Shown: positions 34,672-44,280, numbered from the stretch's first letter. The stretch: DNA of 64,000 bases from Paenibacillus lacisoli (GCF_030580655.1 NZ_JAUQTB010000004.1:206374-270373), one strand, 5' to 3'. Notes: a model not told the origin generated them from the letters alone. Numbers and translations: made by a program.

Positions 34672-36228
34672 TTATGGCTGCAGCGGTAGGACAGGCTGCT
34701 CTGCGGGCGTGTAGCCGACCGTCAAGCCGACCTCAAAGGTTCGGTTCCAGGGCATATAGCAGTCCAAAATATGAACGCTTCCTTCCTCCCCGTTGATCTT
34801 ATCCTCCAGTACAGCCTGAAGTCGTTCCTTTACCTGTGCGGCTGCCGTACCGCGGTGTCCATCCAGCTGAAATTTGCTGAGCCCCATCTCCTCAACGATT
34901 CCGCCGTTCATCTCACTGCGCACCACCGCACAGTAGCACACGTCTTCAGCATAACGAAGGGCAAGGAAGTCCAGGTGCTCCGGCGTACCCCCATAGAGGG
35001 AATACAGCATAGCCTGTGCGATAACGGTCCCAAGCGAATTAGAGCTGGTATTCCAGGCAGCATAGCCTGCAAGCTGAAAGAGCAGGCCTTTTTGGCGCAG
35101 CATTTTGACCAGCTTCAAATCCCCGCCGTTGGCATATCCTACATCCGCTACAGCAACCGGCTTTCCTCTGCTGCGGAGCATATGGCTGCCGTATTCCACC
35201 AGCTCGATCAGGTTGCGGTAGACGTCATAGCTGAAGAATGGATGATGCTGGGACACCGCCTCTGCCATCGTCTCACCGGGCGTGCTGACGAGCAGTACCC
35301 AGTCAGCTTCTTCACTGCTGGAGGCAATAAGGCCGCCAGCCGCCGTGATCTGGTATTTCAGCGTCTCGTAGAAGAAGCGGTCCTCGAACAGCGGCGTGAC
35401 AAATGCACCCTGAACGGAGGACAGACGGGGGTAGACCAGGGGAGTTACGCCCTTCGCTTCATTAATCATCCGCGCCAGCAGTGTGCAGCCCACTTCATCA
35501 GCTCCGGGGTACATGTAGGCCTTCAGCTCCAGATCCAGCTCTGTAATGCGGGAGCGCACGCTCTGCTGATCCTTGGCCGTGTGGCCGTAAGGAGCTGAAT
35601 CGTCCTGCGGCAGGATCATAAAATCGATCACTCCGTCAGCCACCAGCTCCAAGGCGCGGCGGTTGCCTTGCATATTGATGGCCCTTCGCCCCAGATAATC
35701 GTTCAAGATATCTGCCGGCAGTCGGCGGTTGATGTCATTCAGCTCCACCAGTTCTTCGGGCGACGCCATACCCAGCTCTTCACGATGAGCGATATAACCT
35801 TTACGGAAGATTTCCCTTCCCCAGTCGGCGTAATAATCCGGTTCTTCATCAGACAGGGAATACTGCGGGCAGCGCATGATCAGCTGAAAGGCATAAATTT
35901 TGAGCTGCGGGTGCCGCTCCTTCAGACGGCGCAGACGCTGCAGCCGTTCGTCGATCTGGCTGAACTCCATTGCGTGCAGACGGGATGGAATAATACCGCC
36001 ATAGAGCAGCGTATCAAGCGCAATAACCGCCCCTTCTGCGCGGGCAGCCGCCTCATCCAGCCAGTCCCATAACGCTTCGGCGTCGCCGGGCTCCTTCTTG
36101 CGTCCCATCAGCTCGAAAGGGGCACGCTCCAGGGTAAACTCGGTTCCCCGTGCCAGCAGGCTGGGGAATTCATAGTTACAAGGCCGCTCATCCAGCGGAA
36201 TGAAAACAATGGTTTGCTTTGAATTCAT
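34672..36228 (-). CDS. DUF4127 family protein, amino-sugar operon
   Basis: 518 residues, no signal peptide or membrane segment. Highly characteristic sequence blocks of the DUF4127 family are present: IPLDERPCNYEFP at the N-terminus, LDTLLYGGIIPSRLH, MILPQDDSAPYGH, VADVGYANGGDLKL and GYAAWNTSSNSLGT. The conserved Asp, Glu and Asn residues look enzymatic, but no reaction is established that I know of. It lies between nanE and the GH84 gene with short spacers, so it very likely acts on the same sugar. Confidence 0.87.
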   Translation of the reverse strand: MNSKQTIVFIPLDERPCNYEFPSLLARGTEFTLERAPFELMGRKKEPGDAEALWDWLDEAAARAEGAVIALDTLLYGGIIPSRLHAMEFSQIDERLQRLRRLKERHPQLKIYAFQLIMRCPQYSLSDEEPDYYADWGREIFRKGYIAHREELGMASPEELVELNDINRRLPADILNDYLGRRAINMQGNRRALELVADGVIDFMILPQDDSAPYGHTAKDQQSVRSRITELDLELKAYMYPGADEVGCTLLARMINEAKGVTPLVYPRLSSVQGAFVTPLFEDRFFYETLKYQITAAGGLIASSSEEADWVLLVSTPGETMAEAVSQHHPFFSYDVYRNLIELVEYGSHMLRSRGKPVAVADVGYANGGDLKLVKMLRQKGLLFQLAGYAAWNTSSNSLGTVIAQAMLYSLYGGTPEHLDFLALRYAEDVCYCAVVRSEMNGGIVEEMGLSKFQLDGHRGTAAAQVKERLQAVLEDKINGEEGSVHILDCYMPWNRTFEVGLTVGYTPAEQPVLPLQP

Positions 36229-36263
36229 AGTCGTCTCCCTTCAGCTCTCACATGAATTAGCGA

Positions 36264-38096
36264 TCATTCCCTGCCATCCGCCGAATGATTGCCGGATATG
36301 GATTCCATTACGGACAGCGCCTCGGATGAAGCTGGAGAACCACCCGCTGCCAAGGCCCCCTCTCTGGACGCATACCGCCCTTTCTCGTCCCGCTCCGCGA
36401 ATCCCAGACGCACGGCTGCTGCAAGTGCTGCATTACAGCCAAGCTGGACCGGTGAGGCCAGGCACAGCTTCAGCTTCTGTTCTGTGAGGGAACCGCCGAT
36501 GGCCGCAGAACCATTTGGACTTCCTTTAATCTCAGTATCCTCATTCAGGTCTACCAGCTGATCCCGCAGTGCCGCCCACAGTCCCGCTTCCTGCTCGGCC
36601 CGCTCCAGCCAAGGTCCGGCCTCTTGCTGGAATTTCGCATTCTCCAGCTGGCGCAGCCTTGTGACTGATCGCTGCAGACGGTCGAAATACCCGTCCAGCC
36701 ACACCGTATCGCCAGCAGCCACAGCCTGTTCAACCTCTTCATAACCGCCGAAGTATAAGCGACTGTTCAGATTCTGTCGGCAAAAGAACATCATTTCCTC
36801 TGCAGCCGGTCCTGCAAATTCCTCCACGGCCCAAGACCATGATAAGTCCGGCATGTAGCGTTCACTGTTCCACATATAGTGGGACATTGTGATCAACGTA
36901 ATTTTGGAGCATTCCCACTGGTTCATCGGATTTGCAACCATACCGGTATGTCCTGTATCATGCAGCCTGGAATACCGGTTGCGCATCGGATCCAGGAACA
37001 GACGGTCCTTATCACAGTCATTAACAGGAATGTTGTCCCAGAGCCACAGATCGTGACCGTAAAAATCCCGGTTATCTCTGGCGTGCTCCTCTCCAATCTC
37101 TGGAGCGAATACGAAATATCCGGTCCAGAACACCTTTACCTCCGGCTGCAGCTGTTCCCGCATATCACGTTTGTACTCCGTATCCCAGTATGACCAGTAT
37201 TCAGACGGGCACATGGCCAGCGTATGAACAGGAAGTCTGGCACCAAGCCAGTCGTTCATTCGGTTCGTGATATAAGCGTGCGCCCGGCCAGAACGTTCGA
37301 GAAAATGCCGGTTAGCACCGGTCAGCACATAGTCAATATCGTCCATCAGCAGGGCAAAATGCCGGATTCCCAAAGAGATCATCGCTTCCAGCTTACGGGT
37401 CAGACAGGCAAAATCCGCCTCACTGTCGAAGGCCAGATCATTTCCCGGACTAATACAATAATAGAAATCCACCTGATAGCGGTCGCACTGCTGCTTCAGT
37501 TCAGCGATCCGCTGAAAATCATCTTCCGGATACGGGTCCCGCCACAGCTCCCGGTGGTAGGGGTCATCCTTGGGCGCGTACATGAACGAATTCATCCGGT
37601 GATCAGACATGAACGCAATGGCATCCATCCTGTCATCGAAGCTCCAGGGAACTCCGTAGAATCCTTCAATAATGCCGCGCACGGGAAAAGACGGTTCATC
37701 CTGGATGTTCACGATCGGCAGCGTGCACTGCTGCCCATCCCGTTCCAGGAGATGCTGCAGGGCATTCATACCGTACTGCAGCCCTCTTTTGTTCGACGCA
37801 TGAATCTGGATCTTCGCATCCTTCCGGATCTCCAGACGGTAGCCATCCGCCTTCAGTCTATTGTCATAATGCAGCTCCAGTTGGGCGTTCCCGCGCTCAC
37901 TGGCAGCCACGCCGGGTCCCGGAGGAAGAATCAGTGCAATGGGGCCGCCTTCCTGCAGCAAGCCTTCATACTCCTGGTTCATGGCATAACGGGAAACCAG
38001 TTCACACACCAGCCTTTTCCCCTGCAGCTGCAGGCGTTCACCCGTCTCCATATAATCGCGAAAATAATACTGCCTTTTCTGCTGTGTCAGATGCAT
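36264..38096 (-). CDS. Glycoside hydrolase family 84-type beta-N-acetylglucosaminidase
   Basis: 610 residues. An N-terminal GH20b-like domain (about 1-135) precedes the GH84 barrel, which opens with FPVRGIIEGFYGVPWSFDDR and YAPKDDPYH. The catalytic aspartate pair is Asp252-Asp253 in FALLMDDIDYV. A helical C-terminal region follows. GH84 enzymes remove beta-linked GlcNAc by substrate-assisted catalysis. No signal peptide is present, so it acts on imported oligosaccharides, unlike the secreted clostridial hyaluronidase-type enzymes. The start follows GGAGGCAGCAGC. Confidence 0.88.
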   Translation of the reverse strand: MHLTQQKRQYYFRDYMETGERLQLQGKRLVCELVSRYAMNQEYEGLLQEGGPIALILPPGPGVAASERGNAQLELHYDNRLKADGYRLEIRKDAKIQIHASNKRGLQYGMNALQHLLERDGQQCTLPIVNIQDEPSFPVRGIIEGFYGVPWSFDDRMDAIAFMSDHRMNSFMYAPKDDPYHRELWRDPYPEDDFQRIAELKQQCDRYQVDFYYCISPGNDLAFDSEADFACLTRKLEAMISLGIRHFALLMDDIDYVLTGANRHFLERSGRAHAYITNRMNDWLGARLPVHTLAMCPSEYWSYWDTEYKRDMREQLQPEVKVFWTGYFVFAPEIGEEHARDNRDFYGHDLWLWDNIPVNDCDKDRLFLDPMRNRYSRLHDTGHTGMVANPMNQWECSKITLITMSHYMWNSERYMPDLSWSWAVEEFAGPAAEEMMFFCRQNLNSRLYFGGYEEVEQAVAAGDTVWLDGYFDRLQRSVTRLRQLENAKFQQEAGPWLERAEQEAGLWAALRDQLVDLNEDTEIKGSPNGSAAIGGSLTEQKLKLCLASPVQLGCNAALAAAVRLGFAERDEKGRYASREGALAAGGSPASSEALSVMESISGNHSADGRE

Positions 38097-38146
38097 GCTG
38101 CTGCCTCCTTGATAGTGTTAGAATCAGCATTTGATAATTCGTTGCT

Positions 38147-39061
38147 CTAGCCTTTTACCGCGCCTGCTATCCCCTCCATGTAGTAACGCTGGGTAAAGAG
38201 GAACACGAGGATAATCGGCAGCACGGATATCATCGTACCGGCGGCAATCCAGCCGAAATTGTAGGCAAACTGTCCGTTTAGAGTCGTCAGTGCGGCGGCC
38301 AGCGGGTACTTATCCGGGTCATCCAGGACGACGATCGGCCACAGGAAATTATTCCAGAAGGCCATGACCTCCAGCAGTGCAATGACCGCTATCGCCGGCT
38401 TCACCAGCGGCAGAATGAGCTGCCACCAGATACGGAACTCGGAGGCACCATCCATTTTGCCGGAATCGCGGACGTCGATCGGAATGCCAAGAAACGTCTG
38501 CCGCATCAGGAAGATGTTGAATACGGATACGGCTCCAGGCAGCACTACGCCGAGAAAGGAGTTCGTCAGGTGAAACGACTGGATCGTCAGGTAGTGCACG
38601 ATCATCGCTGTCGATGACGGGATAATCATCGTGGCGATCAGCAGGCTGAAGACCAGATTCCGTCCCCGGAAGCGGAATACGGCCAGAGGATATCCGGTCA
38701 GTGCGGCGAGCACAATGTTGAAGACGACTCCCAGCGCCGTAATGACAACCGTGTTGAAGATATATTTGGGAAAGTCCATAAACTGCCAGACCTTCACATA
38801 GTTGTCGAAATCAATGAACGTCGGCAGGATGGCGGGCGGTGTGGAAAAGACGTTCTTACCCGGCATCAGCGATACGCTGAGCAGCCACAGGAACGGGCCC
38901 ATCATGAACAATGCCAGCAGCACAAGCATGAGATAGAGAATCGTCATTCGCACGAGATCCCCGGGCTTTACTCTACGCCGGGCTGCCTTGTACCGAGCTG
39001 CGGGATGCCCTCCTGTCTGAACCGGGGGAGATGAAGCTGCGTTATTTTTGATCGTATCCAT
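38147..39061 (-). CDS. Carbohydrate ABC transporter permease (MalG type), amino-sugar operon
   Basis: 304 residues with six hydrophobic segments, EAA-type loop VRDSGKMDGASEF, and C-terminus YMEGIAGAVKG. The start codon overlaps the stop of the preceding permease by one base (TGATG). It forms the pore with that permease for the imported oligosaccharide. Confidence 0.9.
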   Translation of the reverse strand: MDTIKNNAASSPPVQTGGHPAARYKAARRRVKPGDLVRMTILYLMLVLLALFMMGPFLWLLSVSLMPGKNVFSTPPAILPTFIDFDNYVKVWQFMDFPKYIFNTVVITALGVVFNIVLAALTGYPLAVFRFRGRNLVFSLLIATMIIPSSTAMIVHYLTIQSFHLTNSFLGVVLPGAVSVFNIFLMRQTFLGIPIDVRDSGKMDGASEFRIWWQLILPLVKPAIAVIALLEVMAFWNNFLWPIVVLDDPDKYPLAAALTTLNGQFAYNFGWIAAGTMISVLPIILVFLFTQRYYMEGIAGAVKG

Positions 39062-39942
39062 CAGTAAGGGTTGATACCGCCTTTCCGGTTCAGCCTGAAC
39101 ACCAGCACACTCAGTACAGCAATAATGACACTAACGATCAGACCGAGGGCCGATGCATAACCGAAGTTAAACTGCTCCAGACCCTTCTGGAAAATATACA
39201 CACTCGAGGTCAGCGTCGAGTTACCGGGTCCGCCTTTGGTCAGGATATAAATTTCATCGAATACCCGTACCGCGCCCATCACCGAAATCAGCGTGCAGAA
39301 CAGAATGTACGGACGCAGCAGAGGCATCGTAATGGTCCAGATCATGCGGAAACGTCCGGCTCCGTCTACACGAGCTGCCTCATACAGATCAGCAGGAATT
39401 CCCTGCAGCCCTGCAAGGTATAGCATCATATAATAGCCGAGCCCTTTCCACAGCGTAATGAACATCAGGACATACAGCGCAGTCTTGCTGTCAGACAGCC
39501 AAGAGACCTGTTCACTGAGAATACCTGCCTGCATGAGGAGATAGTTCACCACACCGTTATTGCTCAGCAGCCAGCTCCAGATCAGCGCGACCGCCACCAT
39601 GGACGTTACCACGGGGATATAGTAAGCTGTCCGGAAATATTTCACCCCCGGAATTTTGCTGTTCACCAGGATCGCCATCAGAATGCTGAGCACCTGAATG
39701 AATGGGACGACCAGAACGTATACCAGGGAGTTCCATAAGGATATAAGAAAATTCTGATCCTTGAACGCTTTGGCAAAGTTATCGAAACCCACATAATGCG
39801 TCTCCGAGATAACGGAATAGTCGGTCAGCGACAGCGGTATTCCATAAATAATCGGCCAGAACACAAAAACGGCGATAATCAGCAGTCCAGGGGTCATGAA
39901 CGCCCAGGCTGCGAAGGTTTCGGTCCGCATCCATTTCACCAT
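39061..39942 (-). CDS. Carbohydrate ABC transporter permease (MalF type), amino-sugar operon
   Basis: 293 residues with six hydrophobic segments and EAA loop YEAARVDGAGRF. The start at 39942 (MVKWMRTET) begins directly before the first hydrophobic segment; the frame is open to 40011, but that part is proline-rich and unlike the family. Confidence 0.88.
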   Translation of the reverse strand: MVKWMRTETFAAWAFMTPGLLIIAVFVFWPIIYGIPLSLTDYSVISETHYVGFDNFAKAFKDQNFLISLWNSLVYVLVVPFIQVLSILMAILVNSKIPGVKYFRTAYYIPVVTSMVAVALIWSWLLSNNGVVNYLLMQAGILSEQVSWLSDSKTALYVLMFITLWKGLGYYMMLYLAGLQGIPADLYEAARVDGAGRFRMIWTITMPLLRPYILFCTLISVMGAVRVFDEIYILTKGGPGNSTLTSSVYIFQKGLEQFNFGYASALGLIVSVIIAVLSVLVFRLNRKGGINPY

Positions 39943-40042
39943 TAAGCACACACCACCCGGATAGTTAAAATGACAGGGAGGAGGCTCCAGGCCTGCGCTC
40001 CCCGAGTACATTTATCTCATCGACTTAAATGATTGACTCCAA

Positions 40043-41341
40043 TCATTGACTCAAAATCTGATTCACTTCCTGCTCCGTCTCGGTCAGCGTCTGTTTGACA
40101 TCCGCACCGTTCAGAATGATCTTCTGCAGGCCGCGGGCAATCGCACTGTTAATGTCCTTGGCGTTCGGCACACCCACCATATAATCGGCCGCCTTGTCGA
40201 GGCCTTGGGCGGATGCAATCTTCGCTTGGGCTTCGAGCGTGTTATCCGACTGGGTGAAGAACGGATCCTTGATGGACTCCTTCGTAGAAGGCAGTGTATT
40301 AGCCGCCTTGGAGAAAGCCGTCTGATTGGCCGCATTGGTTACGTAGACTGCAAAGTCAACAGCTTCCTTCTGGTGCTCCGACTTTACCGGCACGACCACA
40401 TCCATCGAGTTGGACAGACGCAGATTGCCTTTGCCTGTCGGCAGGGGAACTGCGACCGTATTTTTGTACACGTCAGGTGCAGATGTCTTGATGAAGTTAA
40501 TGAACGTTGAGCCTGCCAGCTCAAACGCCACCTGTTCACCGGAATAATACTGGATCTGCTTCGTAAAATCAGCGTCCTCCTTCAGGACAACCCCTTCATC
40601 CATCAGTTTCTTCAGGTTGTTGATCATCGCCTCGGTGTCTGGCGTATTAAAGGCCGCCTTCGACTTGTCTTCGCTCAGGATGGAGACACCGTCAATCGGC
40701 AGCAGCTTGGATACAAGCTGCTGGGCGTAGCCGGCCTTGCCGGTTTTGGCTTTAATCTGGCGTCCCCATTCTGCCAGCTCTTCACGGGTTTTCGGCGGAT
40801 TCGCCGGGTCCAGTCCTGCCTGCTTCACCAGCTTCGTGTTCATGAAGAGGACCTCAGTGCCGGTATACCAAGGAAGCGCATAGGCTTTGCCGTCAATGAC
40901 AGTTGAGTTATAGATTCCGTCGAAATAGGCGCCCTTCTGCTCATCCGTCAGGAAATCATTAAAGTCCACCACCGCCCCCTTGGAGCCCATCTGGCTTGCA
41001 AACTCAGTGTTCAGATTGACTACATCTGGACTCTTGCCGCTCGCAATGCTCGTCAGCAGCTTGTTAGTCACCGCATCATACGGATAGTCCTTCCAGTCAA
41101 TCTTTACATTGGTGTGTTCCTTCTCGTAGCTGGAGATGAGTTCGTTAAAATAATCGGTAAATGTTGGCTGAAGTGCAATCGTCCAGAATTCAAGCGTGAT
41201 CTTCTCTCCGGCGGATGATCCGCCCGTGGATCCGCCAGCGCTGTCCGTGCCCGATTCCTTGCTGCTGCAGGCTCCCAGCAGCATGGACAGAAGCACCACG
41301 CTCAGCAGCATCACAATGAAACCTCTCTTGTTCCTTTTCAC
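40043..41341 (-). CDS. Extracellular sugar-binding lipoprotein, amino-sugar operon
   Basis: 432 residues, GTG start behind AAGGGGGAA, with lipobox LLGAC and a family-1 solute-binding fold (LEFWTIALQPTF, then AYALPWYTGTEVLFMNTKL). It is the first gene of the operon and captures the oligosaccharide that the cytoplasmic GH84 enzyme then cleaves. No ATPase gene is present, so a shared MsmX-type ATPase is expected. Confidence 0.9.
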   Translation of the reverse strand: MKRNKRGFIVMLLSVVLLSMLLGACSSKESGTDSAGGSTGGSSAGEKITLEFWTIALQPTFTDYFNELISSYEKEHTNVKIDWKDYPYDAVTNKLLTSIASGKSPDVVNLNTEFASQMGSKGAVVDFNDFLTDEQKGAYFDGIYNSTVIDGKAYALPWYTGTEVLFMNTKLVKQAGLDPANPPKTREELAEWGRQIKAKTGKAGYAQQLVSKLLPIDGVSILSEDKSKAAFNTPDTEAMINNLKKLMDEGVVLKEDADFTKQIQYYSGEQVAFELAGSTFINFIKTSAPDVYKNTVAVPLPTGKGNLRLSNSMDVVVPVKSEHQKEAVDFAVYVTNAANQTAFSKAANTLPSTKESIKDPFFTQSDNTLEAQAKIASAQGLDKAADYMVGVPNAKDINSAIARGLQKIILNGADVKQTLTETEQEVNQILSQ

Positions 41342-41487
41342 AGAACTTCCCCCTTACAAGTTAGGATGGCAGGAACATCACCTTTAAGCTAACATCACAA
41401 GGCAGGTTCCTTTATGGAGGACGGTTAGGATTGGCAGAATCCAGGTAATTTATGGATCATTTTTCCTTTCCGTTTCTCTTTAAGGGA

Positions 41488-41493
41488 GATTAT
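41488..41493 (-). promoter_or_regulatory. Extended -10 promoter of the amino-sugar operon; adjoining gap
   Basis: On the minus strand TGCTATAAT gives a perfect -10 with a TG extension, 147 bases upstream of the binding-protein start; no good -35 is seen. The remainder of the 41342-41694 gap is AT-rich and holds the ddl terminator; no clear RpiR operator palindrome was found. Confidence 0.5.
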
Positions 41494-41638
41494 AGCAGGT
41501 ATTTTTCATTTGTGGAGTTTTATTTCAAAAAAATATATTTTGAAGGAATATTTTTTCTTTTATATGTAACGTATAGATGTAAGTGTCATGAAATATTATG
41601 AAATGAAAGATTGGAGGAGGGAAAATAAGAAAACGATA

Positions 41639-41670
41639 AAAGCCCCTTTCATCGTTCAAGGGGCTTTCTT
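41639..41670. terminator. Intrinsic terminator after ddl
   Basis: AAAGCCCCTT pairs with AAGGGGCTTT, 25 bases past the ddl stop on the minus strand. Confidence 0.85.
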
Positions 41671-41694
41671 AAGCTGTATTGAGTCTTAAGAAGT

Positions 41695-42645
41695 CTATAT
41701 TTGTGTTCTTAAGCCAGCTTTAGAGTCGTCAGTGGTTCCAGATTTCCCGCCGCTGTTTAACGAAATTTCAATAATGGCATCCAGCAGCTCCGGATAGGAG
41801 ATCCCGGCCGCTGAGGCACTCTTCGGCAGCAGACTGTTCGCCGTCAAGCCGGGCAGGGTGTTCACCTCCATCACATAAGGAATGCCGTCCTTTACCATCA
41901 GGTCTACCCTGGCGTAGACCCTGCATTTGAGTATCTGATAGCACGTCAGCGCCGCTGCCTGCACCGCCTGCTCCAGTGCGGCAGGCAGCACAGCGACTGT
42001 CTCTTCAGCCATGCCGGTTACATATTTGGAATCATAGTTAAAGAAGTCCGCCTGGTGCCGGATGGAAATCGTCGGCAGCAGTTTGCCGTCCAGCAGGCCG
42101 CAGGTCAGCTCTTCCCCCTCAATATACTGTTCAATCAGCACTTCGCTGTCCCATCGCCAAGCCTCTTCAACTGCGTATATGAGCTGCCTCCGGTCCGAAG
42201 CCAGTGTAACACCGACACTGGAACCGCCGGTGTTCGGCTTCACAACCAGCGGATATCCCAGCCGTTCGGCCAGCTCGAAGGGAATCTCTTCTCCGGTACG
42301 GGCCAGTACCCACGCCGGCGTGGCCACACCTTCGGAAGCGATCAGCTTCTTGGACAGGTGCTTATCCATACAGAGGCTGCTCGACGTCACACCGCTTCCT
42401 GTATACGGAATACCCAGCGTCTCCAAGGTTCCCTGGATCGTGCCGTCCTCCCCGTATTTACCGTGCAGGGCCAGAAAGGCCAGATCCAGCCCTTCTACCT
42501 GTCCGATCCAGTCTGCGCCCTCGCCCAGCTCAATCGGCATGATTTCATATTTGTTCTGATCCAGATGTTGCATGATCTCCCTGCCGCTCTCCAGGGAGAC
42601 GGCCCGTTCTGACGAATTCCCACCCATGATGACTCCGACTTTCAT
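41695..42645 (-). CDS. ddl: D-alanine--D-alanine ligase
   Basis: 316 residues, an ATP-grasp ligase that makes the D-Ala-D-Ala dipeptide for peptidoglycan. Visible are VGVIMGGNSSERAVSL at the N-terminus, ALHGKYGEDGTIQG, KPNTGGSSVGV (ATP-binding) and the metal site MEVNTLPGLT. The start at 42645 follows AGGAGGAG. It lies 17 bases after a MocR-type regulator gene on the same strand. Confidence 0.93.
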   Translation of the reverse strand: MKVGVIMGGNSSERAVSLESGREIMQHLDQNKYEIMPIELGEGADWIGQVEGLDLAFLALHGKYGEDGTIQGTLETLGIPYTGSGVTSSSLCMDKHLSKKLIASEGVATPAWVLARTGEEIPFELAERLGYPLVVKPNTGGSSVGVTLASDRRQLIYAVEEAWRWDSEVLIEQYIEGEELTCGLLDGKLLPTISIRHQADFFNYDSKYVTGMAEETVAVLPAALEQAVQAAALTCYQILKCRVYARVDLMVKDGIPYVMEVNTLPGLTANSLLPKSASAAGISYPELLDAIIEISLNSGGKSGTTDDSKAGLRTQI

Positions 42646-42662
42646 GTGACTCCTCCTGTTAT

Positions 42663-44117
42663 TCATTCGTTTGCCGGTTCCCATGTCCGGATGGTCCGGC
42701 CGATGACTGAGATCCCCCGTTCGATCTGCTCCTCCGTCAGACGCGAGAAGCCCAGCCTCATCGTATGGCGCCCGCCACCGTCGGTATAGAACGTTTCCCC
42801 AGGGGTGAAGACCACCCCCTGCTCATAACATTGATCCAGCAAAATTTCGGTATCGACGGCCGGGTCCAGCTCGACGAACAGATGCAGTCCGCCGTCTCCC
42901 GACAGCCGCACGAAGGGAATATGCTCTCTGCACGCATGAACCGCAGCCTCATAGCGCGATTTGTAGACCTGTCTTGCCTTTTTCAGATATTTGTCAAAAT
43001 AACCGTTATGCAGATACTGATAAAGCAGGGACTGGTCAAGTGTCGATGTGTGAATGCTGCGTGCCCGTTTGACGCTCTCCAGCGCATCGATCAGCTCCCG
43101 GTCAGCCGCAAGCCAGCCGACCCGGATGCCCGGAAACAGAATCTTCGAGAAGCTGCCGATATAAGCGACACCGTTGCCGGCTCCTCCCGTTGCGATCAGC
43201 GGCGCTACATGCGCACCCGAATAACGAAGCTCTTCACTGAAGCCGTCCTCTACGACGGGTACCCCATAACGGCCGAACAGCCGCAGAGCTTCCACTCTTT
43301 TGTCCGGAGACATCACAATACCTGTCGGATTATGATAGGAGGGGATCAGGTAGGCCAGATCGTAAGCCTGCTCTGCCAAGGCCGCCTCCAGCTGTTCCAG
43401 ATCGAGGCCGTCAGGCTCCATCGCTACCCCCCGCACCTCAAAGCCATGCATCCGGAATAAACGGAGTGCCGAGTGATGGGTCGGGTTTTCGCACAGAATG
43501 CGGCCGCTGCGCTTGCGGAAAGAAGAGAGCAGCAGATCCAGTCCTTCCGTAAAGCCGTTCGTGATCAGAATGTCCTTGCCGAACATGTCGGTCCCTTTGC
43601 TCTCCATATAACCTCTGAGGTAGTCAATCAAAGGCTGATAACCCTGGGCATACCCGTAATTTAGCACTACTTCTCCTTCGATAGAGACCCGGTCCAGAAA
43701 GGCACGTTTGAAATTATTAAGGTCAAACAGCTTCTCATCAGGCGCGATGCTGCTGAAGGCAATCATCCCCCGTTCCGGCCGCACCCCATGCTTCAGCGGA
43801 TCCATCTCTTCCGCTACGCCGGCATAGTCGTTGATCCGGCTGTTCCAGTTCATCTCCCATGCAGCTACGGAAGGACCGGCAGCTTCCTGTACGAAGCTCC
43901 CTTTTCCTTGTATAGAGTAGATCAGCCCCTCCAGCTCCAGCTGGTTATAGGCGGCAATGATCGTATTGCGGCTGACACCGAGCCTGCCTACCATCTCACG
44001 AGTCGAGGGCAGCTTATCATGGGGCTGCAGGGCCGCCGTCCGGATCATCTGCTTCAGGAAATCATGCACCTGCAGATAGACCGTTTCCCCCTCACGGGGC
44101 CTGAAATTGTTGAACAT
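42663..44117 (-). CDS. MocR-family regulator (GntR HTH plus aminotransferase domain), DdlR-like
   Basis: 484 residues: a GntR winged helix (YLQVHDFLKQMIR, KLPSTREMVGRLGVSRNTII) joined to a PLP-dependent aminotransferase-like domain with the PLP lysine in GSFSKILFPGIRVGW. In Brevibacillus, the MocR regulator DdlR activates ddl in response to D-alanyl-D-alanine; direct linkage to ddl here suggests the same role. The start at 44117 has AAGGAG 9 bases upstream; the frame is open to 44312, but that stretch is unlike the family. Confidence 0.87.
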   Translation of the reverse strand: MFNNFRPREGETVYLQVHDFLKQMIRTAALQPHDKLPSTREMVGRLGVSRNTIIAAYNQLELEGLIYSIQGKGSFVQEAAGPSVAAWEMNWNSRINDYAGVAEEMDPLKHGVRPERGMIAFSSIAPDEKLFDLNNFKRAFLDRVSIEGEVVLNYGYAQGYQPLIDYLRGYMESKGTDMFGKDILITNGFTEGLDLLLSSFRKRSGRILCENPTHHSALRLFRMHGFEVRGVAMEPDGLDLEQLEAALAEQAYDLAYLIPSYHNPTGIVMSPDKRVEALRLFGRYGVPVVEDGFSEELRYSGAHVAPLIATGGAGNGVAYIGSFSKILFPGIRVGWLAADRELIDALESVKRARSIHTSTLDQSLLYQYLHNGYFDKYLKKARQVYKSRYEAAVHACREHIPFVRLSGDGGLHLFVELDPAVDTEILLDQCYEQGVVFTPGETFYTDGGGRHTMRLGFSRLTEEQIERGISVIGRTIRTWEPANE

Positions 44118-44228
44118 CTGAGTCATCTCCTTATCCGTATCTTGACATAATTTGCAGGCAGGAGAAAGAGCCGCTGCTGATGCAAATGCTGCCTTCGCTG
44201 GTCTGCCTGTCCAGGCAACAGTAAAAAA

Positions 44229-44258
44229 CCGGATTCCCCCGCAAGGGAGAATCCGGTC
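44229..44258 (-). terminator. Intrinsic terminator after the DUF420 gene
   Basis: ACCGGATTC pairs with GAATCCGGT just past the DUF420 stop, with a short A run upstream that becomes the U tract on the minus strand. Confidence 0.7.
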
Positions 44259-44280
44259 TGCATTCGCTATTTTCCAGAGA

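Noticed and set aside
30353..41341. Sialic acid (nan) catabolic operon
   Set aside because: NanE and a kinase are present but no sialate lyase, sialidase or sialate transporter; GH84 points to beta-GlcNAc glycans instead.
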